From: an uncultured Erysipelotrichaceae bacterium | GTDB lineage: Bacteria > Bacillota_I > Bacilli_A > Erysipelotrichales > Erysipelotrichaceae | Direction: 5' to 3' | DNA: 27,611 nt | Assembly (NCBI GenBank): GCA_944326175.1 | Contig: CALVCY010000046.1 | Location: 1-27,611, forward strand | Part shown: positions 14,110 to 23,960 of the stretch, piece after piece | Numbering within the stretch: position 1 is the first letter of the stretch | How the letters are laid out: the number at the start of each line of letters is the position of its first letter | Position numbers and translations under genes: made by a program | Notes under the pieces: generated by a model | The model's database searches: none | What the model saw: the letters and a program-made list of their open reading frames with translations, nothing else | What the model was told of the DNA's origin: nothing

Positions 14110-15185
14110 TCATCGAATCCATTGGATTACGTCATTTTCGCAATTTGGAGTCAGTGTCGTTTAATCCACATCCTGGATTAAATTTCATGGTCGGTGCCAA
14201 TGGTCAAGGAAAAACCAATTTACTGGAAGCGATTTATTTTGGTGCAACCACACGGTCCCCTAGGGTCAATGACATCAAAGCCATGATCGCTCATGGAAAT
14301 GATCAAGCAATGGTGGAATTGAACTATTCCAGAGAATTGAAACCCCATCAATCCAAGATTGTTATTTATCCACTTGGTAAAACCATATTCCATGATGGTA
14401 CGATCATCAAAAAAGCCAGTGATTATATCGGAAAGATATTGACGGTATTATTTTTACCATCGGATGTTACGATCGTTGATGGTTCTCCAGCATTAAGACG
14501 AAAGCTTGTCGATGAGGAAATGGTAAAAGGGGATAATGGGTATATGGTCACTTTGATGAAAACCAATGCCTTGCTCAAGCAGCGCAATTTGGTTTTAAAA
14601 AGTGAGCCAATGGATCCAGATTATCTGGAAGTGATCACGAACCAATGGCTACAAGCTGCCAGTGCATTGATTTATAAACGATACCAATTCATTCAATGGT
14701 TGAACCAATGCTTTCCATTAATGTATTCCAATATCATGAATACATCCGTTAACGCACAAATCCAATATCATTGTGGAATCGATCCTAATTCCAATATATT
14801 GATCCATTTAAAAGAAAAACTGGATCGATCCAAAAATGATGAGTTGCGTTACCGTATGACAATGGTCGGACCACAGAAAGACGATATCCGGTTTTTTCTG
14901 GATGGTAACGATGCCCGTACCATTGCTTCTCAAGGTCAAAAACGGGCATTGATCTTATCTTATAAACTATGCATCTGCAAATGGATCAACGAAGTATGTC
15001 AACAAGATCCGATCCTTTTATTAGATGATGTATTGAGTGAATTGGATGGTTTGAACCAACAACATTTTGTGGAAATGATTTCCACCACCACACAAACGAT
15101 GATCACCACGACCCATAAATTGGATTGGTTTGATCAACTCGGTAAAGTATTCCCGATCGATCATGGTCGGATCATTGATTTTTAA
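14106..15185 (+). CDS. recF: DNA replication and repair protein RecF
   Basis: This 359-residue SMC-like ATPase loads RecA at gaps together with RecO and RecR. Walker [10 protein letters not shown] lies at 30-38, the signature-type [15 protein letters not shown] near 275, and Walker [15 protein letters not shown] near 305. The length is normal. The ATG overlaps the yaaA stop by 4 nt, so translation is coupled. gyrB follows after 14 bases. A recR gene is present ~11 kb downstream in the same window. Confidence 0.97.
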   Translation: MIIESIGLRHFRNLESVSFNPHPGLNFMVGANGQGKTNLLEAIYFGATTRSPRVNDIKAMIAHGNDQAMVELNYSRELKPHQSKIVIYPLGKTIFHDGTIIKKASDYIGKILTVLFLPSDVTIVDGSPALRRKLVDEEMVKGDNGYMVTLMKTNALLKQRNLVLKSEPMDPDYLEVITNQWLQAASALIYKRYQFIQWLNQCFPLMYSNIMNTSVNAQIQYHCGIDPNSNILIHLKEKLDRSKNDELRYRMTMVGPQKDDIRFFLDGNDARTIASQGQKRALILSYKLCICKWINEVCQQDPILLLDDVLSELDGLNQQHFVEMISTTTQTMITTTHKLDWFDQLGKVFPIDHGRIIDF

Positions 15186-15199
15186 AAAGGAGAGAGTCT

Positions 15200-17161
15200 A
15201 TGGATGAATTAGAAACATCATTGGAAAAGGCTAAAGCGTCCTATACCGAAAACGATATTCAGGTATTGGAAGGATTAGAAGCTGTACGTAAACGTCCGGG
15301 AATGTACATCGGTTCCACTTCTGCCCGTGGTTTACACCATCTCGTCTGGGAAATCGTGGATAATGGCATCGATGAAGCATTGGCGGGTTTTGCCGATACC
15401 ATTGATGTCACCATTGAACCAGATAATATCATCCGTGTGGAAGACAATGGCCGAGGTATGCCAGTAGAGATCCATCATAAAACCGGTATCTCTACGGTCG
15501 AAACCATCTTTACCGTACTTCATGCCGGAGGAAAATTCGGAGGTGGTGCGTACAAGGTCAGTGGTGGTTTACATGGTGTGGGTGCTTCAGTGGTCAATGC
15601 ATTATCCACATGGTTGGAAGTCACCGTCAAAAAAGAGGGTCGATTGTATCAATGTCGTTTTGAAAATGGGGGAAAAGTTGCCCAACCATTACATGTCATT
15701 GGAGATTGTGATCCATCTGCTCATGGTTCGACCGTCCGTTTCAAAGCCGATCCAACCATCTTCACCGAAACGACCAACTACGATGCAGATATTCTCAAAG
15801 ACCGCCTTAAACAACTTGCTTTTTTGAACAAAGGCATCAAGATCTTATTCCATGATAATCGTGGTGAAACCACGGATGATGAAACCTACTTTTATCAAGG
15901 TGGGATCAAAGAATATGTCCAGTTCCTCAATGCCAATAAAACTCCGATCACTCCCGAAATTTTCTATTGTGAAGGAGTCGAAATCGGCGATGAGACCGGA
16001 TATAAAGTATTGATCGAAGTTGCCTTACAATACAATGATACGTACAATACATCCATCTATTCGTTCTGCAATAACATCCATACCGTTGAAGGTGGGTATC
16101 ATGAAGACGGATTTCGTATGGCCCTCAATCGAGTCATCAATGCCTACGCCAAGGAAAAAGGGATCATCAAAAAGGATGAGGATACATTACAAGGAGAAGA
16201 TGTTCGTGAAGGACTAACGGCCATCATTTCCGTCAAACACCCCAATCCACAATACGAAGGTCAAACCAAGACCAAATTGGGAAACAGTGAAGTGAGAAAA
16301 ATGGTTTCGACCATGTTTGGCCGTGAATTCGCCCGCTTTTTAGCCGAACATCCCGATGAAGGAAAAGCCATTCTCGATAAAGCCACGTTAGCTTCCAAGG
16401 CCCGACTCGCTGCCAAGAAGGCAAGAGAGCTCACCCGACGTAAAAATGTATTGGAAATATCGTCATTACCTGGAAAATTAGCCGATTGCCACAGCAAGGA
16501 TGCATCGATCAGCGAAATCTATATCGTCGAGGGGGATTCCGCTGGCGGTAGTGCCAAATTAGGAAGAGATTCCAATTTCCAGGCGATCTTGCCATTACGT
16601 GGAAAGATACTGAATGTTGAAAAAGCGAACTTACATCGCATTTACGATAACAAGGAAATCGCGTCGATGATCACCGCTTTTGGATGTGGGATCGGCGATG
16701 AGATGGATATGAACAAATTACGCTATCACAAGATCATCATCATGACCGATGCTGATGTGGATGGTTCTCATATCCGTACCCTTTTGCTGACATTCCTTTA
16801 TCGTTATTTCAAACCAGTGATCGAACAAGGCTATGTTTATTGCGCATTGCCACCGCTTTATAAGATCTGGAATGCCAAGCGGACCGATTACGCCTACAGC
16901 GATGAACAACTTGATCTGCTCAAGCAAGAATTTGGTGATGCCAAATATGATATCCAACGTTACAAAGGGTTGGGTGAAATGGATCCGGATCAGTTATGGG
17001 AAACAACGATGGATCCCAAAACGCGTACCTTAAAACGGGTCAGTATCGATGATGCGATCGAAGCCGATCAAGTATTGAGCATGCTGATGGGAGATGAGGT
17101 CGAACCGCGTAAAAACTTTATCGTTCAGAATGCACATTATGTGCAAAATCTTGATTTCTAA
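15200..17161 (+). CDS. gyrB: DNA gyrase subunit B
   Basis: This 653-residue ATPase subunit of gyrase has a GHKL ATP site ([36 protein letters not shown]), the transducer domain, and a TOPRIM domain ([14 protein letters not shown] near 440, [13 protein letters not shown] near 520). The C-terminal element is [15 protein letters not shown]. The ATP-site motif has DNG where most GyrB have DNS. The length fits the form without the long enterobacterial insert. AAGGAGAG precedes the ATG at 15200, and gyrA starts 11 bases after the stop, so both subunits come from one message. Confidence 0.97.
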   Translation: MDELETSLEKAKASYTENDIQVLEGLEAVRKRPGMYIGSTSARGLHHLVWEIVDNGIDEALAGFADTIDVTIEPDNIIRVEDNGRGMPVEIHHKTGISTVETIFTVLHAGGKFGGGAYKVSGGLHGVGASVVNALSTWLEVTVKKEGRLYQCRFENGGKVAQPLHVIGDCDPSAHGSTVRFKADPTIFTETTNYDADILKDRLKQLAFLNKGIKILFHDNRGETTDDETYFYQGGIKEYVQFLNANKTPITPEIFYCEGVEIGDETGYKVLIEVALQYNDTYNTSIYSFCNNIHTVEGGYHEDGFRMALNRVINAYAKEKGIIKKDEDTLQGEDVREGLTAIISVKHPNPQYEGQTKTKLGNSEVRKMVSTMFGREFARFLAEHPDEGKAILDKATLASKARLAAKKARELTRRKNVLEISSLPGKLADCHSKDASISEIYIVEGDSAGGSAKLGRDSNFQAILPLRGKILNVEKANLHRIYDNKEIASMITAFGCGIGDEMDMNKLRYHKIIIMTDADVDGSHIRTLLLTFLYRYFKPVIEQGYVYCALPPLYKIWNAKRTDYAYSDEQLDLLKQEFGDAKYDIQRYKGLGEMDPDQLWETTMDPKTRTLKRVSIDDAIEADQVLSMLMGDEVEPRKNFIVQNAHYVQNLDF

Positions 17162-17172
17162 GGAGGACTGAC

Positions 17173-19740
17173 GTGAGCGAACAGGAAAACAAACCAATCG
17201 AAAACGTCGATGAGGAAGTCGACGAATACGAAGATAAGGAATTCAATCACGGTCGGATCACTTTGACCGAATTCTCCAGCGAAATGAAGAAATCATTTCT
17301 GGAATATTCGATGAGTGTCATCGTGTCCAGAGCGTTGCCCGATGCACGCGATGGCATGAAACCGGTCCATCGTCGAATCGTCTATGGCATGAATGATTTG
17401 GGGACCACACCCGATAAACCACATCGTAAAAGCGCGCGTATCGTTGGTGATGTCATGGGACGTTTCCATCCCCATGGTGACTCTTCCATTTATGAGGCAT
17501 TGGTGCGAATGGCTCAAGATTTCTCCTATCGTTATCCATTGGTGGACGGACACGGAAACTTTGGATCGATCGACGGGGATGGTGCAGCTGCCATGCGATA
17601 TACCGAAGCACGAATGTCCAAGATCTCATTGGAATTGGTTCGGGATATCAATAAAGATACGGTGGATTGGATCGACAATTATCAAGGCGATGAAAAGGAG
17701 CCGGTGGTTTTACCAAGCCGATTCCCCAATTTATTGGCCAATGGCAATCAAGGGATCGCGGTGGGTATGGCCACCAACATCCCACCACACAATCTGACGG
17801 AATTGATCAATGCCTGTGAATTGGTGATGAAACAACCGGATTGTGATATCAAAACATTGATGGGGGTACTCAAAGGTCCCGATTTTCCAACTGGTGGTAT
17901 CATCGTTGGACGCAGTGGGATCCGAAATTATTTTGAAACCGGTAAAGGCAGTGTGGTCATCCGCAGTAAAGTAGAAACGCAACTGCAATCCAATGGCAAA
18001 GCTCATTTGATCGTCAGTGAGATCCCTTATGCGGTCAACAAAAGTGTCTTGGTTGAAAAAATAGCGGAAATGGTTCGGGAAAAGGTGATCGAAGGCATCG
18101 TTGCACTGACCGATACCAGTAATATGAATGGGATCCATATCGATCTGGAATTAAAAAAGGATGCCCAACCCGATGTGATTTTGAATCAACTGTATCGTTT
18201 GACGCCGTTGCAATCCACGTTTGCGGTCAACAATATCGTTTTGATCAACAATACGCCCAAATTGTGTGGTGTCAAAGAACTGCTACAGGTTTACAACGAT
18301 CATCAAAAAGAAGTCATTACGCGCCGTACCCGCTATGATTTGAAAAAAGCGCAAGATCGTGCCCATATTCTTGAAGGATTCCGTATCGCGATCGATGCCA
18401 TTGATGAAGTGGTCAAAACCATTCGTCATAGCAAAGGCACAGAAGAACAATTAGTCAATGAATTGATGAGTAAATTCGGCTTATCTCAAATCCAAAGCAA
18501 AGCGATCTTAAGCATGCAACTTAGACGTTTAAGTGGATTGGAACGGGATAAGATCGAAGCAGAATATCAAGAATTACTGACCAAGATCGCCGATTTTAAA
18601 GATATTTTGGCCAATAATGCCCGTGTGGAAGCCATCGTCATGAAAGAATGGGACGAAATCAAAGTCAAGTATGGGGATGAACGGCGCACGGAAATCATTG
18701 AAGGAGATGCTTCACTGGAAGATGAAGATCTGATCCCACGTGAATCCATCGTTGTTACATTGACACATAATGGTTATTTCAAACGATTACCGATCGATAC
18801 TTATCGCGTCCAAAATCGTGGCGGTAAAGGGATCAAAGGGATGGGAATGAATGAAGATGATTTGATCGATCAATTCATATCGATGAGTACCCATGATTAT
18901 TTGTTGGTCTTTACCAATTTCGGTCGAGTTTATCGCATGAAAGGCTATAATGTCCCATTGGGCTCTCGGATCAGTAAAGGCGTGCCGATCGTTAACTTTT
19001 TATCCTTGGATAAAGGTGAAAAAGTAGCGACGATGCTTGCGCTTGATCCCAACCAGGATCGATTCCATTATCTTTTCTTTGCCACGACCAGTGGTTTAGT
19101 CAAGAAAACCGAGATCAAAGAATTTGACAATATCCGAGCTAGCGGAAAGATCGCTATTACTTTACGGGAAGGTGATGAATTGTTGAAAGTCATCCCGACC
19201 AGTGGGGAAGATGAAATTATTTTATCGGCATCCAATGGTAAAGCGGTACGATTCAGTGAGACGGGTATCCGTGCGAGTGGACGCACTTCCATGGGAGTGC
19301 GCGGTATGAATACCGATGGTAGCATCTGTATTGGTTTGACCAGTAATATATTGGGTACTTATATCCTTACCGTCAGTGAAAATGGATTGGGCAAATTATC
19401 GGATCTAAATGAATATCGTTTGTCCAACCGTGGTGGTAAAGGGGTCAAGACCATCAATATCACGGATAAGACCGGTGCATTGGTCGTTTGCCGTGCAGTC
19501 AATGGCGATGAAGATGCCTTGATGATGAGCAATGATGGCATCATGATCCGTATTTCGTTGGAATCTGTCGGTGTCAAAGGAAGAGCGACCCAAGGTATCA
19601 AACTGATGAGTTTGAAAGATGGTGCCCGCGTACAGGCGATATCCATCGTGCCGAAGTTGGATGAAACACTGGATGAGACCGTAGAAGATGGTGAAGTGCG
19701 TGATGATACACTGACGGAACCATCCACCGAAGAAAAATAA
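17173..19740 (+). CDS. gyrA: DNA gyrase subunit A
   Basis: This 855-residue cleavage-reunion subunit has its catalytic Tyr at 143 (AAMRYTEA). The quinolone-determining region reads [17 protein letters not shown]: Ser104 and Glu108 correspond to E. coli Ser83 and Asp87, the usual unaltered Firmicutes state. The C-terminal beta-pinwheel contains the GyrA box QNRGGKG, which separates it from ParC. An acidic N-terminal extension of ~25 residues ([10 protein letters not shown]) and an acidic tail are present. The start is GTG at 17173, fixed by AAGGAGG six bases upstream. It is the last gene of the yaaA-recF-gyrB-gyrA run and is followed by a terminator. Confidence 0.97.
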   Translation: MSEQENKPIENVDEEVDEYEDKEFNHGRITLTEFSSEMKKSFLEYSMSVIVSRALPDARDGMKPVHRRIVYGMNDLGTTPDKPHRKSARIVGDVMGRFHPHGDSSIYEALVRMAQDFSYRYPLVDGHGNFGSIDGDGAAAMRYTEARMSKISLELVRDINKDTVDWIDNYQGDEKEPVVLPSRFPNLLANGNQGIAVGMATNIPPHNLTELINACELVMKQPDCDIKTLMGVLKGPDFPTGGIIVGRSGIRNYFETGKGSVVIRSKVETQLQSNGKAHLIVSEIPYAVNKSVLVEKIAEMVREKVIEGIVALTDTSNMNGIHIDLELKKDAQPDVILNQLYRLTPLQSTFAVNNIVLINNTPKLCGVKELLQVYNDHQKEVITRRTRYDLKKAQDRAHILEGFRIAIDAIDEVVKTIRHSKGTEEQLVNELMSKFGLSQIQSKAILSMQLRRLSGLERDKIEAEYQELLTKIADFKDILANNARVEAIVMKEWDEIKVKYGDERRTEIIEGDASLEDEDLIPRESIVVTLTHNGYFKRLPIDTYRVQNRGGKGIKGMGMNEDDLIDQFISMSTHDYLLVFTNFGRVYRMKGYNVPLGSRISKGVPIVNFLSLDKGEKVATMLALDPNQDRFHYLFFATTSGLVKKTEIKEFDNIRASGKIAITLREGDELLKVIPTSGEDEIILSASNGKAVRFSETGIRASGRTSMGVRGMNTDGSICIGLTSNILGTYILTVSENGLGKLSDLNEYRLSNRGGKGVKTINITDKTGALVVCRAVNGDEDALMMSNDGIMIRISLESVGVKGRATQGIKLMSLKDGARVQAISIVPKLDETLDETVEDGEVRDDTLTEPSTEEK

Positions 19741-19752
19741 GCATCGTCAAGG

Positions 19753-19790
19753 TAAAAGACGTATGTTGAAATCAGTATACGTCTTTTATT
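19753..19790 (+). terminator. Terminator after gyrA
   Basis: A 12-bp perfect stem (19753-19764 with 19777-19788) with a 12-base loop ends in a TTTTA/TT tail. A 14-base palindrome, TTAGATTAATCTAA, follows at 19802-19815, between this and the convergent terminator. Confidence 0.75.
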
Positions 19791-19822
19791 AACGCTAAAA
19801 TTAGATTAATCTAAGTTAAGTA

Positions 19823-19851
19823 AAGAAAAAAGGCAGCCATTAGGCTGCCTG
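19823..19851 (-). terminator. Terminator of the hydrogenase gene
   Basis: An 8-bp GC-rich stem (19832-19839 with 19844-19851), loop ATTA, is followed on the minus strand by TTTTTTCTTTA. It lies four bases from the hydrogenase stop. Confidence 0.9.
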
Positions 19852-19855
19852 ATCT

Positions 19856-21265
19856 TTATTGTGCCATTTGCAATGCCTTTTGATTCAATTCATCGGCATT
19901 CAATGAACCCAATTCATCACTGCGATCAAGGTAATGTGGTGTATGGAGGTAGTGATGGGCTTTTTCACTGAGTGGTTTATCCAAAAAGGTTTTATAGACA
20001 TCTGCAACCACCGGTGATTTGTACGATGCACGGCGTTCACTGGCATCATCAGCTTTATACAAATTATTGATCCGTGCTTGTTTGACGGCTTGCATTCGAG
20101 GGGCAGGGAATTTTGGTTGTCCACCGCCGGCAATACAACCACCTGGGCAGGCCATGACTTCAATGAAATCAATATGCTGATCTGGATTGCTTTTTAAATG
20201 TTCCAAAAAATTCCGAGCAATGGCGGTCCCTTGTACGACAGCCACATTGATGGTTTTAACTTTCAAGTCGATCTCTGCTTGTTTGACTTCGGTTAGACCA
20301 CGTAATGGTTCGAGTTTGAAGAAGTCGGTTGGTGCGTCCACTCCATTCAATAAGAAATAAGCGGTACGTAATGTTGCTTCGGTGACACCACCGGTATTTC
20401 CGAAGATCAAACCAGCACCGGTTCCCTTTGGCAAGATGGAATCAAAATCACTCTCTGGGATCTGCTCCCAAGTTACATTCGATGCTTGGACCCATTCCGC
20501 CAGTTCACGGACTGTGATGGTATAATCCACATCTTTGATTCCTTCTCCGGCTGCCCAGGTTTCCTCACGGTCTTGTTCACATTTTTTTGCTGTACATGGT
20601 GTGACGGAAACGACCACGATATCTTTTGGATCGATTCCTTCACGCTGAGCAAAATATGTTTTGATCAACGTAGCCAACATGGCGATCGGGGATTTGCAGG
20701 TACTGAGATGGTCAATATAATGCGGATAGAATGTTTCTGCAAATCTTACCCATGCCGGACAACAACTGGTAAACATTGGTAATGGACCATCATGCATCAG
20801 ACGTTCGATCAATTCACTGGCTTCTTCCATAACGGTAAAATCGGCACCGGTGGCAGTATCAAAAACGAAGTCACCACCCATGATCCGACAGGCTCCGACT
20901 AATTTGGATTCGACGTTTTCACCAGGCAATAATCCAAATGCATCACCAAATGAAACGCGAGTCGCAGGGGCAGTGATGAAAACCACTTTTTTATTGGGAT
21001 CGATCGTTTCTTTAATGGTTTTGACCCAATGTCTTTTTTCGACAATGGCTCCGGTTGGACAAACCATGATGCATTGACCACAACCGATACAAATCTGATG
21101 TTTGAACTTGGTTTCGTTATTATCATAGAAACCGCATACTGCACTGGATTGTTTACAGCGGTTCAGGCACATGCCACAGTTGACACATTTATTTTGAATG
21201 CAAAACAGGGCTCGGTTTTCGGGATTGATATCCACGCATTTGCTGAGCTTGATTTGTTGAGTCAT
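19856..21265 (-). CDS. [FeFe]-hydrogenase (two-ferredoxin-cluster form)
   Basis: This 469-residue protein should exchange protons and electrons with H2, probably in the cytosol with ferredoxin. The N-terminus carries two [4Fe-4S] sites (Cys27/30/33/37 and Cys59/62/65/69). The H-cluster ligands are present: L1 TSCCPAW at 166-172, L2 PCTAKKCE with Cys224, and L3 EVMACPGGCIAGGGQP with Cys373 and Cys377. The C-terminus has the small-subunit-like element FLDKPLSEKAHHYLHTPHY. The residue before the L2 Pro-Cys is Thr222, where typical H2-producing enzymes have Met. That may place it in the CpIII-like group B, with an uncertain physiological direction. GGAG stands before the ATG. No hydEFG maturases are in the window. 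Confidence 0.92.
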   Translation of the reverse strand: MTQQIKLSKCVDINPENRALFCIQNKCVNCGMCLNRCKQSSAVCGFYDNNETKFKHQICIGCGQCIMVCPTGAIVEKRHWVKTIKETIDPNKKVVFITAPATRVSFGDAFGLLPGENVESKLVGACRIMGGDFVFDTATGADFTVMEEASELIERLMHDGPLPMFTSCCPAWVRFAETFYPHYIDHLSTCKSPIAMLATLIKTYFAQREGIDPKDIVVVSVTPCTAKKCEQDREETWAAGEGIKDVDYTITVRELAEWVQASNVTWEQIPESDFDSILPKGTGAGLIFGNTGGVTEATLRTAYFLLNGVDAPTDFFKLEPLRGLTEVKQAEIDLKVKTINVAVVQGTAIARNFLEHLKSNPDQHIDFIEVMACPGGCIAGGGQPKFPAPRMQAVKQARINNLYKADDASERRASYKSPVVADVYKTFLDKPLSEKAHHYLHTPHYLDRSDELGSLNADELNQKALQMAQ

Positions 21266-21274
21266 TTTGGTCTC

Positions 21275-22156
21275 CTATTCCATAGTATATAGACGGTATC
21301 CTTCACCATCGTCTTGCAATACGATCTGATGCACGGTCGGATCGATTGTATCCATATAGCTGACACATAAGTTGATATAGAGGGATGAACCATCCACTCG
21401 TGTTGCCATAATGGTCGATGTCTCATAATTATAGGACTGGTTCAGTATATCATGAATCGTGGACATATACAGACCGTCTGGTTCGAGTTGCCAGATGGGG
21501 GCATTGCCACTAAAGAGCATGGTGTCGTATTCATCGAGATAAGATTGGCTAAAGACAGTGGAGGCCTGGGCTTTCAATTGATCAATATAACTTTGACCAT
21601 TTTCTTGGCCTTGCACAACCAAACAATACCCGCTTTCATTTGGGTCATTCAAGCAATCGGTGTTGAAACCAAACAATGTGTTTTGAGCGTCTAGGCGTTT
21701 GGATAAAAGATCATCCAGGATTTGTTTGGTTGAACCATACTCCTGCAAGTTATCCGGGATATCGATCCGTTCAAAGGTGATCGATCCGCTCGACCAAAAA
21801 TCCGCGTTCAGATCATAGATGGAAACCTGCATTTGGTAGTGTTCATCGATCGGACATGTCCCGATATATGCGGCATTACTGTGATCATTGGTCAGTGGGG
21901 TACATTGAACGATATCATTCAATAATGGAATTGTGGTGATATCAATCGGAATATTGATACCTCGTTGATGTAATGCATCCAAAGCAGTTTGAACATTACC
22001 ATCATTAAGATCCGTAATGGCTTGGTTGATGACCTCCAGTGCCGTTTTTGAATGCGTATCAGCAAATACTTCGGAATAATTTGTATTTTCCGGTTCGCTT
22101 TCACGATTGCATCCGGTAAGTAACAACAAGATTGGAAGCACGAATTTGAGTTTCAT
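21275..22156 (-). CDS. Lipoprotein of unknown function
   Basis: This 293-residue product begins with a basic, hydrophobic signal peptide and lipobox LLTGC (Cys16), so it should be anchored on the outer face of the cytoplasmic membrane. The mature part starts with an acidic Asn/Glu-rich linker and has no domain I recognise. It contains Cys pairs (IVQCTP, IGTCPI, NTDCLND, SGYCLV) that could form disulfides. Its stop TAG is part of the AGGAG site of the hydrogenase gene, nine bases before that ATG, so the two are almost certainly co-transcribed; a functional link is only inferred. The ATG at 22156 lacks a clear ribosome-binding site, and TAAAAT just upstream may be a -10 box. Confidence 0.75.
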   Translation of the reverse strand: MKLKFVLPILLLLTGCNRESEPENTNYSEVFADTHSKTALEVINQAITDLNDGNVQTALDALHQRGINIPIDITTIPLLNDIVQCTPLTNDHSNAAYIGTCPIDEHYQMQVSIYDLNADFWSSGSITFERIDIPDNLQEYGSTKQILDDLLSKRLDAQNTLFGFNTDCLNDPNESGYCLVVQGQENGQSYIDQLKAQASTVFSQSYLDEYDTMLFSGNAPIWQLEPDGLYMSTIHDILNQSYNYETSTIMATRVDGSSLYINLCVSYMDTIDPTVHQIVLQDDGEGYRLYTME

Positions 22157-22263
22157 AGCATTATTTTAATGGGAATCGATGGATTTGCGTGTTAAATGTA
22201 ACGATTTATGGAATAAATTTGTGCAGATTACTTGTTTTGATGATAGACTTTTCTTGCTTGATG

Positions 22264-22470
22264 AAAAGGTCAGTAATTCTTTGAAGCGTATCAGAGAGCG
22301 TATGGTTGGTGAAAATGCGCCGATAAAGAGAATGAATCCACCTTGGAGAGCAAATCGAAAGATTTCGGAAGCGACCGTTATCCGCAGAACGAGTGATGAA
22401 TGTTTCACGTGAAACATTCATAAATTGGGTGGCAACACGAGGAATCGTCCCAAATTGGCGGTTCTTTTTT
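22264..22470 (+). promoter_or_regulatory. T-box riboswitch of serS (Ser specifier UCC)
   Basis: This leader senses uncharged tRNA-Ser. Stem I is closed by AAGGT (22266-22270) with ACCTT (22340-22344). It contains the AGAGAG element (22293-22298), GGTTGGTG (22304-22311), and the specifier loop GAA-TCC-A with the Ser codon at 22337-22339. The T-box bulge, TGGCAACACG (22430-22439), sits in an antiterminator closed by TTGGG (22425-22429) and CCCAA (22449-22453). The competing terminator stem (22442-22450 with 22457-22464) ends in T6. A parS palindrome is embedded between stem I and the antiterminator. The 22157-22263 stretch upstream should carry the promoter, but none is clear. Confidence 0.9.
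22401..22416. promoter_or_regulatory. parS site 1 (ParB/Spo0J-binding palindrome), inside the serS leader
   Basis: TGTTTCACGTGAAACA matches the Firmicutes parS consensus TGTTNCACGTGAAACA exactly. The palindrome extends perfectly to 26 bases (22396-22421), so the RNA can form a 13-bp hairpin in the T-box leader. ParB loading here would seed condensin near oriC. No parAB genes are in the window. Confidence 0.93.
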
Positions 22471-22489
22471 ATTTTTTAAGGAGGAAAAT

Positions 22490-23782
22490 ATGATTGATAT
22501 TCAATTGTTGCGTGATAATCCGGAATTAGTAAAAGAAAATATTCGGAAAAAATTTGAAGATCAAAAATTACCGTTGGTTGATGAAGTATTGGAATTGGAC
22601 CAGAAATTCAGAGCAAGCAAAAAAGAAGGCGACGAGATCCGAGCAAAGCGAAATAGTTTGTCGAAACAGATTGGCGCGTTGATGGGCCAGGGTAAAAAAG
22701 AAGAAGCAGAAGCGATAAAAGCCGAAGTCAAAGCCGGAGCAACACGTCTTGAAGAATTGGAAAAACTCGAAGCTGAATATCAAAGCGAAATCAAAAAACG
22801 CATGATGGTCATTCCTAACATCATTGATTCGTCAGTACCGATCGGAAAAGATGACAGTGAAAATGTCGAACGTGAACGGTTTGGTGAACCGCTGGTCCCG
22901 GAATATGAGATTCCTTATCATGTGGATATCATGGAGAGTTTGAGTGGGATCGATTTAGATAGTGCACGTAAAACCAGTGGTAATGGATTCTATTATTTGA
23001 TGGGAGATGTAGCTCGATTACATTCGGCCATTTTGACCTACGCGCGGGATTTCATGATAGACCGTGGTTTTACCTATGTGATTCCACCGTTTATGATCCA
23101 TGGCGATGTCGTCAATGGTGTCATGTCGTTTGATGAAATGGCCAACATGATGTACAAGATCGAAGGTGAAGATTTGTATTTGATCGGCACCAGTGAACAT
23201 TCGATGATCGGTCGTTTCATTGATACGATCATCGATGAAAAAGCCTTACCGTATACGCTAACATCTTATTCGCCATGTTTCCGGAAAGAAGTTGGTGCGC
23301 ATGGTATCGAAGAACGTGGCGTGTATCGGATTCATCAGTTTGAAAAGCAAGAAATGATCGTGGTTTGTAAACCTGAAGATTCCATGATGTGGTATGACCG
23401 ATTATGGAAAAATACGGTAGATTTCTTCAGAACACTGGATATCCCTGTTCGAACCATTGAATGCTGCAGTGGTGATTTGGCAGATCTAAAAGTGAAGTCT
23501 TGTGACGTTGAAGCATGGTCGCCGCGACAACAGAAGTATTTTGAAGTTGGATCGTGCTCCAATTTGGGTGACGCACAGGCAAGGCGGTTGCAAATCCGTA
23601 TTCAAGGTGATGACAAACGGAAGTATTTTGCACATACGTTGAATAATACGGTCGTGGCACCACCACGAATGCTGATTGCTTTCCTGGAAAATAATTATCA
23701 GGAAGATGGATCCATTCGTGTGCCTGAAGTTTTGCAACCCTACATGGGTGGCAAGAAGGTATTAACACCAAACACAAAATAA
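22490..23782 (+). CDS. serS: Seryl-tRNA synthetase
   Basis: This 430-residue class II synthetase charges tRNA-Ser (and tRNA-Sec where present). A long antiparallel coiled coil (~30-100, rich in Lys and Glu) would hold the tRNA variable arm. The catalytic core contains motif 2 SPCFRKEVGAHG…YRIHQFEKQEM and motif 3 LNNTVVAPPRMLIAFLENNYQ, followed by the conserved PYMGG. Motif 3 is of the Thermus-like 'NNT.lA.PR' form, not the GSGLAVGR form. AAGGAGG lies five bases before the ATG. The gene is controlled by the upstream T-box and followed by a parS and a terminator. Confidence 0.96.
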   Translation: MIDIQLLRDNPELVKENIRKKFEDQKLPLVDEVLELDQKFRASKKEGDEIRAKRNSLSKQIGALMGQGKKEEAEAIKAEVKAGATRLEELEKLEAEYQSEIKKRMMVIPNIIDSSVPIGKDDSENVERERFGEPLVPEYEIPYHVDIMESLSGIDLDSARKTSGNGFYYLMGDVARLHSAILTYARDFMIDRGFTYVIPPFMIHGDVVNGVMSFDEMANMMYKIEGEDLYLIGTSEHSMIGRFIDTIIDEKALPYTLTSYSPCFRKEVGAHGIEERGVYRIHQFEKQEMIVVCKPEDSMMWYDRLWKNTVDFFRTLDIPVRTIECCSGDLADLKVKSCDVEAWSPRQQKYFEVGSCSNLGDAQARRLQIRIQGDDKRKYFAHTLNNTVVAPPRMLIAFLENNYQEDGSIRVPEVLQPYMGGKKVLTPNTK

Positions 23783-23784
23783 AA

Positions 23785-23800
23785 TGTTTCACGTGAAACA
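23785..23800. promoter_or_regulatory. parS site 2, directly after serS
   Basis: A second exact TGTTTCACGTGAAACA, perfect out to 22 bases (23782-23803), begins three bases after the serS stop codon. It lies 1.4 kb from the first site and ~12 kb from the origin. Confidence 0.93.
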
Positions 23801-23805
23801 TTTGT

Positions 23806-23830
23806 AAGGAAGCCGTCGGCTTCCTTATTT
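23806..23830 (+). terminator. Terminator after serS
   Basis: A perfect 9-bp stem (23806-23814 with 23818-23826) with a 3-base loop is followed by ATTT. It lies just after parS site 2. Confidence 0.8.
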
Positions 23831-23857
23831 GCTTTTAGTGGACGAATCGATAAAGTT

Positions 23858-23866
23858 TGATATAAT
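23858..23866 (+). promoter_or_regulatory. Extended -10 promoter of the SRP RNA
   Basis: TGATATAAT is an extended -10 element; the expected -35 hexamer is poor, as is common with extended -10 promoters. The start site predicted ~7 bp downstream coincides with the 5' end of the RNA helix. Confidence 0.75.
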
Positions 23867-23870
23867 TTCT

Positions 23871-23949
23871 GTGGTACAACAAGCTTATCCTAATCGTGTC
23901 AGGACCGGAAGGTAGCAGCACTACGGCAAGTAAGTCTTGTGTGTACCAT
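23871..23949 (+). ncRNA. ffs: Signal recognition particle RNA (small bacterial type)
   Basis: The ~79-base RNA contains the conserved Ffh-binding core GTCAGGACCGGAAGGTAGCA (23918 region) with its GGAA tetraloop and asymmetric loop. The ends pair: GGTACAACAAG at 23873-23883 with CTTGTGTGTACC at 23936-23947. T6 follows at 23949-23954 as terminator. It lacks the Alu domain of the long Bacillus scRNA, so it is the 4.5S-like form. With Ffh it targets nascent membrane proteins to FtsY, SecYEG and YidC. Confidence 0.93.
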
Positions 23950-23960
23950 TTTTTATATCT

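Noticed and set aside
17731..18138. A 135-codon antisense frame inside gyrA
   Set aside because: It is a shadow of gyrA codon usage, with no homology I recognise and no ribosome-binding site.
22179..22412. A 77-codon open frame upstream of serS
   Set aside because: It lies across the T-box leader and parS palindrome; the RNA structure explains the sequence and no ribosome-binding site supports translation.
23937..23960. Upstream start for tadA adding eight residues
   Set aside because: It would lie inside the SRP RNA 3' arm and terminator, and the family length fits the ATG at 23961.
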